48,812 bases of DNA, taken from Triparma columacea. Taxonomy: Eukaryota > Sar > Bolidophyceae > Parmales > Triparmaceae. Under the pieces are notes generated by a model that ran no database searches, was not told the origin of the DNA, and saw only the letters and a list, made by a program, of their open reading frames with translations. Made by a program: the position numbers and the translations under genes. The stretch is from assembly GCA_030267965.1 (NCBI GenBank), contig BRYA01000308.1:1026-49837 (forward strand). The letters run 5' to 3'. This document shows positions 20,005-30,216 of the stretch, in pieces. Every line of letters begins with the position of its first letter. Position 1 is the first letter of the stretch.

Positions 20005-21420
20005 CTAACTTTGACTCTCCAACATCTTAGCAAGCACAGCCTGGCTGGGTCTCCTCTTTGACGCCCCCCCCGGCAGGCCGCTCAACCTCGTACTAAGAAC
20101 CGGCCCGCTGCTCTCCCTAGGGCTGCTCTGGCTTGGCCTATTCATATCGTCCACGTTGGCAATCTTGGCGAAAGTCACTGCTAAATCAGACTTCAAGAAC
20201 CTCGGGAACGGATCGCGCTCCATGAGCTTAAAAATTTCCCCGTGCGCTAAATCGAACATGTCCGCGCTGCACTCTCCTACGTTGGTTGTTAGCACCCCCT
20301 TTATCTTCGCCCTCTGGATCGCAGGTATGTTCACCTGGCTGACTGCCGCCTGGGAGATGTAGGTGGTATAAATGAAGCGAGCGCGCTTCACAAACAGTAG
20401 CTTATAATCATACACGGCTTCCCAGAAGGCGATGTTCTCGACGTTGAATTCGCGGGACAAAAATAGGCGGAAGTAGGACCGAGCCTTGGGATCGTGGAGG
20501 CAGGAGCGGAGGTTGATAAGCTCGGGACGGGAATGCACCAGGTCCAGAGGGTCGCTGCTTTCATCCTCCTCCTGCGGGCTTATCCTCCTGCTCCCGCGGG
20601 AACCGGCAGGGCTGACTTCGGAAGGGATTAGCTTGCTGGCGGTCTTGTTCGCCTTCTTGTTGAGTTTTTCATCCTTATCGAAGACGTTGCTCATCTTGTT
20701 CGCAATCAAGTCAATGAAATCCATCTCGTTCTCTTCCCCTAGCTCGTCGCCCTCCTCCTCCGCTGAGAGCATGAATACCATCCCTGCGAGCTTCTTCACT
20801 AGCAACGTCAACCGCTCAATAGGTTCGATAATCATCTTCTTGGCATCGTTGTTGAAGATCCACGAACCTGCAGAAAATATGACGACCACGAACAAGGTCA
20901 GCAGAATATTCATGAGCCTAACCTCAGTCTCCATCGCCTGGTCGTCAAATATCGCGACCAACATACTGTTATCATCCTCGCTCCCGCTGCTGTACTTCGT
21001 CATAACAGTCATCCTCCTCTCCGCTCTAGTCTCTACATCGTCTTTCATGATATCCCCGTAATTCTCCAAATAAAGGCAATTGTCGAAACTCTCAAGGAAA
21101 TCCGTGAGAGCTTCCCCCTGCTTCAGCTCGCAGTGAACGGAGTCTGCTGACGTCGAGCAGCTGACACTCCACTTGTGGATAAAAGCTAGGGCAGTTTCCG
21201 GGGATTTGTCAAACTCTTGCACGTCCAGCTGGGGGACGACGGCCAGGATAAGCAGCACGCCGATCACGACGCGCTGGGATACCAAGTTGGCGTACTATAG
21301 TATAGGTTGGGGTGGGGTGGGGTGGGTGGGAACTGAGTTAGACCGTGGGGGCAGTCAGACAATAAATTTTTTCGTTCACTCACCTTGAGACCAAATGTAG
21401 AAGGCTTCAACGCGTCGTCG

Positions 21421-21453
<33 letters not shown>

Positions 21454-22583
21454 GCGCCATCATAATCGTCCTTTTCTTGGGGTGTCTTCCCTGCCTTTGC
21501 CCTTTCGAGATTCTCGAGCCTCCTCGTCATCTCCCTCTCCCTCCTCTTCTTCGCCTTCACTTTCTTCTCTTTGGCCTTCTTTCTCGCTTCTCTCCAAGAG
21601 TTGAACATGATCAGGCACTGCATCACCCTCATGGTCCTAACGACCCTAATAATCTTCGCAATCCTTCCTACCCTGACCATAGCGGCAGTTCTGGCGACCC
21701 TACCCGCGCGCGCGACTCCTAGGACGGAGTCGGCAGTCTCGTCGGAGGAGTAATGGTCGTCGCTTGCCTGGTAGATGAATACCTCGGGAATGAGGAGGAA
21801 AGTCCCTACGAGGTCTATTACCATGAAGTACGAGCCGAAATAACTCTTGGTGAGGAAGATGTGAACCAACATCTCAAGGGCGAGGATTGTAAATACTATT
21901 ATTGTCATGGCTGCAAACGCGGGATCCAGGGACTTATCCATGATCCAGCCGAAGCAAATGTCCTGGGCGAAGAGCGCCCACATAACGCAGAGGAAGGTGA
22001 TAAACTGCGACGAGCGAAACGATGAGAGATGTTGGTGAATAGAAATAGGGTTGCAATATTGAGGCCGAGTTTTTTCTCGCTCATTTGTATCTCGCCCATC
22101 CCCTCCTCGATCAGCCCCTCTTCGCCCCCGTTACATCCTCACCTGGACCTTAGGACCCCGGACAGTGTTGCCAACTCTATTTAGGAATGTATTCTTGTTG
22201 AGGCGACCAACCAGGCCAAAGTTAATGCCATCGGCGACCCCGAACTGTGTCATATTTCTATTTCTAGGGTTGCTTGACGAGCCTTTTGGCTTCTTCTTAA
22301 GCAGTTTGGAGTCACTGTTCGGTTCAAAGTTATCCCTTCCAATACTCGACTGCATACCAAGGATTCCTGCAGCACTCGCATTTAACGATAACCTCCCCTT
22401 ATGAGTTGTTTCCGGGGTGTGAGAACCCCCCCCCATGTTTTTGCCATCCGAGGCACCAACTCCAGCGTTTTGTACTTTGTACTTTTCCCCATTGCTTCCG
22501 ATCTCAGGCTTTACGTAGGAGTTACGAGCGGAGATGTCCTTCACGTCGCTCGTCAAATCAGATCCGTCCGCGTTTTTACGCAT
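20005..22583 (-). CDS. Voltage-sensor-like membrane protein fused to an RGS domain (783 aa)
   Basis: Exons 22583-22143, 22004-21384, 21294-20005; both introns phase 0. ATG at 22583 is the first in frame after a stop upstream. Residues 1-147 are polar and disordered. Four membrane segments follow (about 148-169, 176-198, 204-224, 244-274); the fourth has basic residues at roughly every third position (RAGRVARTAAMVRVGR, KIIRVVRTMRV), the S4 voltage-sensor pattern. A basic helix and an Asp run (331-344) lead to a fifth segment (361-379), a soluble loop with Cys, and a sixth (479-500), then a linker and an RGS domain (about 616-732; EFNVENIAFWEAV, MFDLAHGEIFKLM, PFPRFLKS). RGS domains accelerate GTP hydrolysis on G-alpha. 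No ion-selectivity filter is visible, so channel activity is doubtful. Confidence 0.8.
21414..21453 (-). repeat. (GTC/GAC)n triplet repeat coding poly-aspartate
   Basis: GTC/ATC triplets on the plus strand read as an uninterrupted Asp run on the coding strand, in the cytoplasmic linker after the S4-like segment. Confidence 0.85.
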
Positions 22584-22837
22584 CCCCACCTCCACACAGA
22601 AGTTAGACTGGACAGTTGTTTCTTCTGTTGAGCTCGCCCTCAAAGGGAGGGCAAAGGGAAATTTCCCAAAATATTATTATTATTAAACCCGTTGCACTGT
22701 TCAAAAAAAAGCAAGGCAGAGGGTGATAACACGCCACCTGTTAACCAGAAGGACAATTCTTATAATAAGTTCGCTTGGGGTTATTACATAGGCATCACAA
22801 GATCTTGGTCTTCTTTATCCTTCACGATGACCCCCGT

Positions 22838-25800
22838 CTAGCGGTTTCTCAGCACCTCGTTCCAGATGAGCTCGAGGTTGTCCTTCGCCTTGATCCTCTC
22901 CACGAACTCCCCAAAGGTCGCGCTTCCGTGCACGTCATCGATCCTTTGCCACTCGGCCGCTACCCTCATGGCGGATTTGATGAGCTCCTCGGCCTTCTCG
23001 CGGTCATTGGCGGAGGCCCCGTCCTTGATCTTCTTGTTGATGGTCTTCTCGAGCCCACTGGATAGGAAGAGGGGGACATTCTGGGCCACGAGGGCGGGGT
23101 GGAGCTTGGTGAACTTGATGATGAGCTGATGGCAGGAGAGGACGACGTCAGATTCGTCCGTGAGGCAGGAGGCGAGCTTCGGGAGGATTGAAGCGACGGG
23201 GAGTACGCCGGGGCACCGTGTGAGGGCGGAGTCAATGATGGAGATGCAGGCCTTTCTAAGGGGAAGGGCGTCGTCGACCTTGTGCTTGAAGGGCCCGAGG
23301 TCAATCGTCCTTATGACCTTGAGCTCGAGCAGCGTAAGCAAGGCAGGGAGAACAACGTCTTCCATCTGGGCCGTGATGACGGTGTTCTGGTACCAGACCG
23401 CGGCGTTGACCATGAGCAGGGTGGCTGTCCTCACGGCAAAGTCCTCTGACTTCAGGTACTCGAGGAAGCCGCTCATATGCTCGGTGAGGGCGGCGAGGTC
23501 CACATTCTTGGAGCCGAGCGCGTTTCGGACTGAGGTAGCCACGGTCCACAGCACCAGGTTGGACTTTTCGCTGCCGTCCATCTTCGACTCCCCGAGGCTC
23601 TTGAGGACAGGCAGGACCTGCTTGGGCTTCATGGTGATGAAGCACCCCATGCACTCTGCAGCCATACTCCTAACGCCTTCGGCCTCATCCTCGCAAAAGG
23701 TCACCAGGTGGGGCATTATTTGGTCGACGTACTTGGACTCGACCTCCAGGCCGTTGGAGATTGCGCAGACGATGAGCTCCTTCAGCGAAGAGAGGACGAG
23801 GTAAATGGAGGTTCCATTGTTGAGGGCGTCGAGGATAACGGGCAGGAATACGTCGATCGCACGCACGGAGACGTGCCCGAGGGCAAACGCCGCGGCGGCC
23901 TTGGTCTGGTCGTCCTCGTTGGAAAATGCCGCCAGGAGAATGTCCCCAAGCTTGGGAACGGAGGACAGGTCGACCCTCTCCCCGAGGGCGCCGATCGTGA
24001 GCAGACCGAGGCGCCGCTTGAGCTTGTCCGCTCCATTGACATCCACCACAAGGTCCTTGAGTACCTCCTCCTGGAGGTTGGAGTCAGCCACGGCGCAGAT
24101 GGCCGCGATGCACTTGGAGAGGTTGGACATGGCCTGCTGCCTAGTCTCGGAGTCGACGGCAGCGTATAGGGCCGCAGAAATTTCAGAGAAAGTGACCTCC
24201 GAGCTGCCGGCTATGGAGAGCTCCTCGAGGAACTTGGTGGTGCTGTTGAGGGCCAACCCCTGGAGGAGGGGCGATGAGGCCAGGACGATGAGAGGGGGGA
24301 GGGTCGTGGACTTGATGGCCTTGAAAGAATCTTTCGAGGATACCAGGACGTCGTAAGAGACATTGACGGCGAGGTGAGAAATTTGTAGGTCAGCGTCAGT
24401 GATGAGGGGGGCAGCCTCGGTGAGGATGAGGTCAAAGAGGGAGGGCGCCATTTTGTTGTTGTTCGACTGCACGAGGGAAGAGATAGTCTCGAGCACGCAG
24501 AGCTTGAGTGACCTCGAGTTCTGACGGAGAAAGTGGGCGAGCTGCTCCGTTGCCTCGGAGAGGATGGAGGAAATGTCAATCTTAAGGGGCGAGGAAGCGA
24601 TCTTTCCGAGGGTCTTGAGGGCCGCAGTGCGCGTGATCTCGTTCCCGAGGCGCTCGAGGAGGAGAGAAAGGACCGTTGAAATTTGGTCTGAGGAGAGCAG
24701 GTTACCGAGGGTTGTGACGAGCTCCCCCATGGCGACGATGCTCGTCTCCTTGATCTCCTGGTCGATGTCGTTCTCTTTGAGGCGGGGCTCGACCGACGCG
24801 AAGATGATGTCCGCGGCCTTCTGCGTGGTGTCCGTATCGACCGGAGGGGAGTCACTCATGCTGTCCTTCGAGTCCCTGGCGGTGATGAGGGCTGGGACAA
24901 GGGAGAAGACCCTGATGGCCTCGGCGATGATCTTGTACCAGTCCTCGGCGGCAGCAGACTGGACGAGAGGGAGGATAGTGAGGACGTGGGGCTGGACGGT
25001 GGAGGGCAGGTGGCCGCCCTTCTCGCACTTGAGGGCGCTCTGGAGGAAGAGGAGAGAGTCGAGCTTGATGGCCTTCGAGGCCGACGGGGACAGGGTTATG
25101 TCCATCGCGCCCATGACAGCGTTGACGGCCTTCGGCTCGCCGAGGCCGCCGGGGGCATTGCAGATAGTCGAGAGGAGAGCGAGGATGGCGGTCTTGGATC
25201 GATCCGATTTGGTCTTGACCTTGAGGAGCTTGACACAAGCCTTGATAATCTGCGGAGTCTTCTTCTGTAGAGAAGAGAGCATATAGACGGGGGAGTCGTA
25301 CTTGGACTCCTCATCGACGTCCATCATCTCAACGTCACCGTTAGACCCCACCGCAGGGGCCCTGTTGGCAGCCGATGCGATGGAGCTGATCGAGAATTTA
25401 ATGAATTCCGAAAAGGCGTTGATGACCTACGAGGAGCGGAGGAAGTTAGATATGGGTACACTAGGTTGAGTAGGGAGGGGAGGGGGGGGGGATACGTCCA
25501 TTCTCACCTCAACCCTAACGTTCTCCTCCCTCTCCTTGAACCTCCCAAGGAGTGTGTCAAGGCAGTTCATCTCCCACAGGAGGCTTAGGTTGTCCTTCTG
25601 CGACGCAATAGCGGCTCCGAGTGCATTCACAGCGGCGTACCTGACCTTCCAGGAGGAGTCATCGTCGTCCGTGTTGTATTCCTCGTCGGCGTCGGAGTAG
25701 TCGTCTTCGTCGTTAGACATGTCGGAGTCATCGTCGGAGCCTTTCTCCTCGTCGGAGTCAGAGTCGGAGTCATAAGTGTAGTTGGGATCGAACTTGATGA

Positions 25801-27263
25801 ACGTGCTGTAAAGAGGGGGGGAGGGGCAAGGGTTGCGTTAGTGTGCAACTTGCGTCGTCGGTTGGGTCTGCGGGAATTATCTTGCTCTCGTCTCACCTGC
25901 TCGTCTTAACGATGCCCGATAGATGCGACTTGACCTCTACCGGACACCTCGTCACGAAGCTCGAGAACCCGTTGAAGCAAGATTCCCTCAGCTCGTTGGT
26001 GACATCCTCATTGTCCGGCTCCTCCACCTCTTCGTCCCTCTCCCCGTCCGCAGTGAAGCCTGCGGCAGAGAAGTCGGTGAACTGCTCGAATATGGGGACA
26101 ATGCGGTGGAGCTGCTTGCCGAGACGGTACCCTACGGTGGAAGAGATCTGGCACATTGCCTTGATGAGGGTGTGGGCCTTGGCCTTGTCTGAGGAGGCAC
26201 CGTCTTTGATCTGAGTCATGAGGGTTTCAACGAGACGAAAGAGGAGAGTGTCGTTGACAACCACGGCGAGCGTACCGAGGGCAGCGGTGGACTTCTTGCG
26301 GACCACGGTGGAGGGGTTGGAGAGCTGGGAGAGGGTCTTGCTCATGACGGTCTCGTGTGACGTCTGGAGGGCGAGCTTTGTTCCGAACCTCTTGAGGAGG
26401 GCATCGAGACAATCGAGGCACTGCGAGTGAATGGGGGTCGGAGGGGAGGACGAGGGTCAGCAGCCGGTGCTGGATGCGCAGCCTGCCTTTTCTTGCCCTG
26501 CTCTCTTTCTCACCTCAATCTTGATTCCAAGCTCCTTGTCCTGCTCGATCCCGCCCAGCAGCCGGGGCGTCAACCTCGGTGCGACCCTAACCCCGCTTGC
26601 ATCCGGCACCGACTGTATTAGCTTCTTCAGCCCTATCGAGTAGATGTCCCTAAGCTCTGCGTTCCCTGTCAGGATGAGCGTGATGAGCTTGTCAGAGATG
26701 GTGAAGATTGAGTCCTCACGGACCTGCACGAGCAAGACGCCGAGGCACTTAACAGCTATGCTCTGGACATCGTTGGAGGAGTCGTCGAGGCGGGAGAGGA
26801 CGCAGGCGCAGATCCTGCGCTCCAGGGAGGGGTCGAGCTGGGCCTGGGTGTCTTTGGAGAGTAGGTTGCACAGATCAGACGTGGCCATGAAACGCTCATC
26901 TGGGGAGGGGTGGGGGGGGGGGGGGGGATGGCGAGGGAGAGGTGGATTGGTTAGGAAAGGGAGGGTTGGAGGTGGGTTGGAGGTGAGGAGTCGATTGGAG
27001 GGAGGAGGGGATAGGATGTGTATTTTTTGGGTCTTTGAAGAGGTATTGGGAGATAAAGACGAAACAACAAAGGAGATTGAGTAAAAGATAGCACGAATAC
27101 ACTAAAAATATGGTAGTTGAGCCCATATAGGTGGCGTGGAAAGTGTCCGAGAGATGCGACTCGGGACAGAGCTCCTGGTTTTGCTCTGCTGACTGGTGCT
27201 GACTGAATTACCTTTATCATAATCGCTTGCTTTGTCTATAAGGGTCTGTATTTGGGAAGGCAT
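22838..27263 (-). CDS. CAND1: CAND1, cullin-associated NEDD8-dissociated protein (1282 aa)
   Basis: HEAT-repeat solenoid that wraps unneddylated cullin-RBX1 and exchanges SCF substrate receptors. Five exons: 27263-27212, 26899-26514, 26420-25897, 25805-25508, 25426-22838; intron phases 1, 0, 2, 0. The joins reproduce known CAND1 sequence: MPSQIQTLIDKASDYDK then DERFMATSDL; SSNDVQSIAVKCLGVLL; ELRDIYSIGLKKLI; STFIKFDPNYTYDSDSD followed by an acidic stretch; SSWKVRYAA; GRFKEREENVRVE. The large last exon contains the remaining HEAT repeats and the TIP120-type C-terminal domain, ending near ELIWNEVLRNR. Length compares with 1230 in human. The 312-nt first intron has a very C-rich 3' end on the coding strand. 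Shares a 301-nt divergent upstream region with CAP. Confidence 0.95.
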
Positions 27264-27564
27264 GACGGAGGTTGACTAGATTCACGTCCAGAGAAAGAAA
27301 GAAAGTAAGTCTGGGATTGTGTCTGGGAATGTGTCTGGAAACCAATTTTGGGAACACAAATAAAAACCTACGGTGAGATTTCCGGCGATAACGCGACCCA
27401 TGACGCCCTCCCCATTTCCACTACTACGAGTATTGACCCTTAAATTGCACCGTTAAGGCTTCAATGACATTCACGGATCTTTCATCCGGCGGTTGCTGTG
27501 AGATATTTTGCTTGATTCCTCCTTACTCATTCACTCTAAACACTCTCAAACGAACAGAATTGAT
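27264..27564. promoter_or_regulatory. Divergent upstream region shared by CAND1 and CAP (301 nt)
   Basis: Separates ATG 27263 (minus) from ATG 27565 (plus). Contains a GTGTCTGG direct repeat (about 27320-27340) and an A/T-rich patch (27355-27367). No other feature seen; promoter role is inferred from position. Confidence 0.4.
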
Positions 27565-29010
27565 ATGTCAGAGTCAACAGCACCACTGGGCGAAACATTG
27601 GACAGCATCCTTGCTCGTCTTGCCAAGTTGGAGTCAGCAGCCGGGATCAAGTCGGGAACTCCAGCTCCTGCTGCTTCTGCCTCCTCTTCCTCTGCTTCTT
27701 CCTCTTCCTCCTCTTCCCACCCAGCTGTTGCAGCCTACGACAAGTACTTAGAAGAGAAGCTCGGACCCTTTGTCGCTGCCTGTGATGATCTTGGAGACCG
27801 CACCAAGGTCCTAGGAGAGGCTGTGTCTGAGGCCTGGAGGGCCCAGGGGGCCTTCCTCGCCGTCGCCGTCAAGTGTAAGAAGCCCTCCGACCAGACCGCC
27901 CTTGGTCCCTTTTTCAAGCCCTACCAGGCTGCCATGGCCAAGGTCAACCCGGGGAGGGATGACTGGGAGTTCCATGAGAAGACCATCAAGGAGTCCTTCG
28001 GCATCCTGCAGTGGATCATGATGCCTAGTAAGCCCAAGGACTACATCCTTGAGATGATCGGTGCCTGCGACTTCTGGTCCAACAAGATCAGGATCAAGTA
28101 CAAGAAGACTGAGCCCAAACAGATTGCCTGGTGTGACGCCCTCAAGGGCCTCCTCAACGGCCTCGCAGAATACGTCAAGGGCTTCCATCTCGCCGGGGTA
28201 GCCTACGATATGACAGGAAAGGGCGGGGACCTCCCCTCCGACGCCCCTGCCGCCGCTGCCCCAGCAGCCGCCAAGCCCAAGCCAAAGGCCCCCGCCGCAG
28301 CTGGGGGAGCGGGCGGCCTTCTCGCTGAGCTCGCCAAGAAGAAGTCCGGCGACTCAGCTGCGACCGGCCTCAAGAAGGTCACCAAGGACCAGCAGACCTG
28401 GAGGAAGGAGTTCTCCGGTGGAGACGCCAACCCCCCCCCTGCCCCTAAGCCAAAACCCAAACCTGCTGCTGCCAGCAAGTTCGGTGCGTCGAAGAAACCC
28501 CTGGGACCCCCAGTCTTCCAGTTCCAGGACCAGGGCATGAAGTGGATCGTGGAGAATCAGACCGCCGACACCAACCCCAATGGCGTCCTCACGGTCGAGG
28601 TCACGGACCCTAAGCACCAGGTCTACATATACAAATGCGAGAACGCCACGATCGACATAAAGGGCAAGTGCAAGGCTGTCGTGGTGGACACGTGCACCAA
28701 GTCAAATGTGCTCTGCGATACGTGCATCTCGGCCGTCGAGTTGGTGAACGGTAAGAGGATGAAGGTCCAGGTCCGCGGTGTCTGCCCCTCCATCGCTATT
28801 GACAAGACGGACGGCTGCCTCACTTACCTGAGCGCGGAGACGGCGTCATTGACGACGTTCGTGACGTCGAAGAGCTCGGAGATGAACGTGAGCTGGCCGG
28901 ACGCTAACGGGGACTACAAGGAGAAGGCAATCCCGGAGCAGTTCCAGCACAAGCTTGACGTGGAGTCAGGATCCATCTCGAGCGACATAAGCGACTTGTA
29001 CTCCCATTAG
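27565..29010 (+). CDS. CAP: Cyclase-associated protein (CAP/Srv2), actin turnover factor
   Basis: Single exon, 481 aa, ATG at 27565 (MSESTAPLGE). CAP recycles ADP-actin monomers and helps cofilin disassemble filaments; in some lineages it also binds adenylyl cyclase. Residues 1-25 form the N-terminal oligomerising helix (LDSILARLAKLE). After a Ser/Ala linker, residues about 50-215 are the six-helix N-terminal domain (DDWEFHEKTIKES, MIGACDFWSNKIRIKYK, HLAGVAYDMTGKGGDL). Two Pro/Lys/Ala-rich stretches surround a WH2-like segment (LLAELAKKKSGDSAATGLKKV; residues about 255-275). The C-terminal beta-helix CARP domain (about 325-481) shows VYIYKCENATIDIKGKCKAV and the conserved DANGDYKEKAIPEQF end. 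Complete and close to the usual 475-550 residue length. Confidence 0.95.
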   Translation: MSESTAPLGETLDSILARLAKLESAAGIKSGTPAPAASASSSSASSSSSSSHPAVAAYDKYLEEKLGPFVAACDDLGDRTKVLGEAVSEAWRAQGAFLAVAVKCKKPSDQTALGPFFKPYQAAMAKVNPGRDDWEFHEKTIKESFGILQWIMMPSKPKDYILEMIGACDFWSNKIRIKYKKTEPKQIAWCDALKGLLNGLAEYVKGFHLAGVAYDMTGKGGDLPSDAPAAAAPAAAKPKPKAPAAAGGAGGLLAELAKKKSGDSAATGLKKVTKDQQTWRKEFSGGDANPPPAPKPKPKPAAASKFGASKKPLGPPVFQFQDQGMKWIVENQTADTNPNGVLTVEVTDPKHQVYIYKCENATIDIKGKCKAVVVDTCTKSNVLCDTCISAVELVNGKRMKVQVRGVCPSIAIDKTDGCLTYLSAETASLTTFVTSKSSEMNVSWPDANGDYKEKAIPEQFQHKLDVESGSISSDISDLYSH

Positions 29011-29276
29011 AAGGGGGCAGACGGGGCGAGGAGGGTAGAATGGTGGGAAGTTTCTCGACATACAGTACATGGACCATTTCGACATGTTTTTTACCCTTCC
29101 ATGTCATGTGAGGGGTAACGAATTCCGTGCCCGAAAGTGGCTCTTGCTGTTGACGTAAATTCCTTCTCCTTATTTTTACTTTGTAGAGGGGCCTCTGGCC
29201 TCTAGTCTGCTCTTTCCCCCCATTTTAACCCCCCTCCCCCTTCCTCTGCGCAAATCAATTAAGTGAAATCAAAAAC

Positions 29277-29291
29277 ACACATATATATATT
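29277..29291 (+). promoter_or_regulatory. TATA-like A/T tract upstream of the ING-Tudor gene
   Basis: ACACATATATATATAT ends 9 nt before the ATG at 29300. Resembles a TATA element but would imply a start site at or after the ATG, so it may instead be UTR sequence. Confidence 0.3.
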
Positions 29292-29299
29292 GACACTCG

Positions 29300-30139
29300 A
29301 TGTCCTCATCGTCTTCCGCGCCGATTCCGATGGGTCTGTCCAGATTTCGGAGTAAAGAAGAGTCCGAGACAAATCTAGAGTACATTTTGGATACCATAAG
29401 CGGGTTTCCATTGCCTTTAAAGCGTCACTTGGATCACATCCATGACATAACAGGGATTACAGAGGAGAGGAGGAAACAGCTTCGGGCAAAGGAGAACAAC
29501 TTCCTGGATAATGCCCGCGCATCGGTCAGAGAGTTCCCCTGGGTCGAAGGTACAACCACCAGCGAACTGATGGGGGTCGTCGGTCAGGAGGAGGAGCTGG
29601 ATGCCATCAGGGCGGAGCACTCTGACGTAATTGCCCTCGCCACAGAGAGATTTCAGACCTCTGAGCGTGCCTGCCAGGATGTTGACGAACAGGTGGCGAG
29701 AATAGATAGCATGCTGAGGTCGTTTGAGTCACGTCTCAGAGACGAGGGGGTCTTTTCGCAGATGGGGGCCCAGCCAGGGGACCAGGTCGCCATCCAGCTT
29801 GAGCCAGGCAATGCTGAGTGGGTGCTAGGAAAGGTCACGGGCTTCAACCCTGAGACCTCGATCTATAAGATCCAGGACGAGGACGTCGATAGCGGCTCCA
29901 AGAACTACACCCTCCCCCATTCCCAGGTGATGCAGCTCGGCCTAACCTCCCAGTTCAACAAGGGCGACAATGTCATGGCGGTCTACCCCGAGACCACCTC
30001 TTTCTATTCGGCGACCGTGGTCACGATGAGGAAGGTAGCGAGCGGATCCATGGTCTACGTGCTCTTCCAAGACGACAAGGATGAAATGGGTGTCACCCAC
30101 GAGAAGCCCATCGCAGCTAATTTAGTGCTCAAGTTTTAG
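29300..30139 (+). CDS. ING N-terminal domain fused to SGF29-type tandem Tudor (279 aa)
   Basis: Single exon, ATG 29300. Residues about 24-75 match the ING histone-acetylation subunit N-terminal domain (NLEYILDTISGFPLPLKRHL, with RAKENNFLDNA), and about 105-150 match its second helix (IRAEHSDVIALATERF, then VDEQVARIDSMLRSFE). Instead of the C-terminal PHD finger of ING proteins, residues about 155-279 resemble the tandem Tudor of SGF29, the H3K4me3 reader of SAGA: GDQVAIQLEPGNAEWVLGKV, YKIQDEDVDS, KGDNVMAVYPETTSFYSATV, VYVLFQDDKDE. The aromatic-rich YPETTSFYSA segment corresponds to the methyl-lysine cage region. No Cys4-His-Cys3 PHD pattern anywhere. Likely a nuclear chromatin-reader subunit of an acetyltransferase complex (inference). 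SGF29 itself has an N-terminal coiled coil, so a very divergent SGF29 is the alternative. Confidence 0.75.
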   Translation: MSSSSSAPIPMGLSRFRSKEESETNLEYILDTISGFPLPLKRHLDHIHDITGITEERRKQLRAKENNFLDNARASVREFPWVEGTTTSELMGVVGQEEELDAIRAEHSDVIALATERFQTSERACQDVDEQVARIDSMLRSFESRLRDEGVFSQMGAQPGDQVAIQLEPGNAEWVLGKVTGFNPETSIYKIQDEDVDSGSKNYTLPHSQVMQLGLTSQFNKGDNVMAVYPETTSFYSATVVTMRKVASGSMVYVLFQDDKDEMGVTHEKPIAANLVLKF

Positions 30140-30216
30140 TTATACAGATTTGTGTGATTTATCAGTTCGACGGGGGCAACCTTTCGTCACTCTTCGTCCT
30201 TCATCTCCCCTCTCCA

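Noticed and set aside
20005..22583. Functional ion channel
   Set aside because: No pore loop or selectivity-filter-like motif between the last two membrane segments; described as voltage-sensor-like only.
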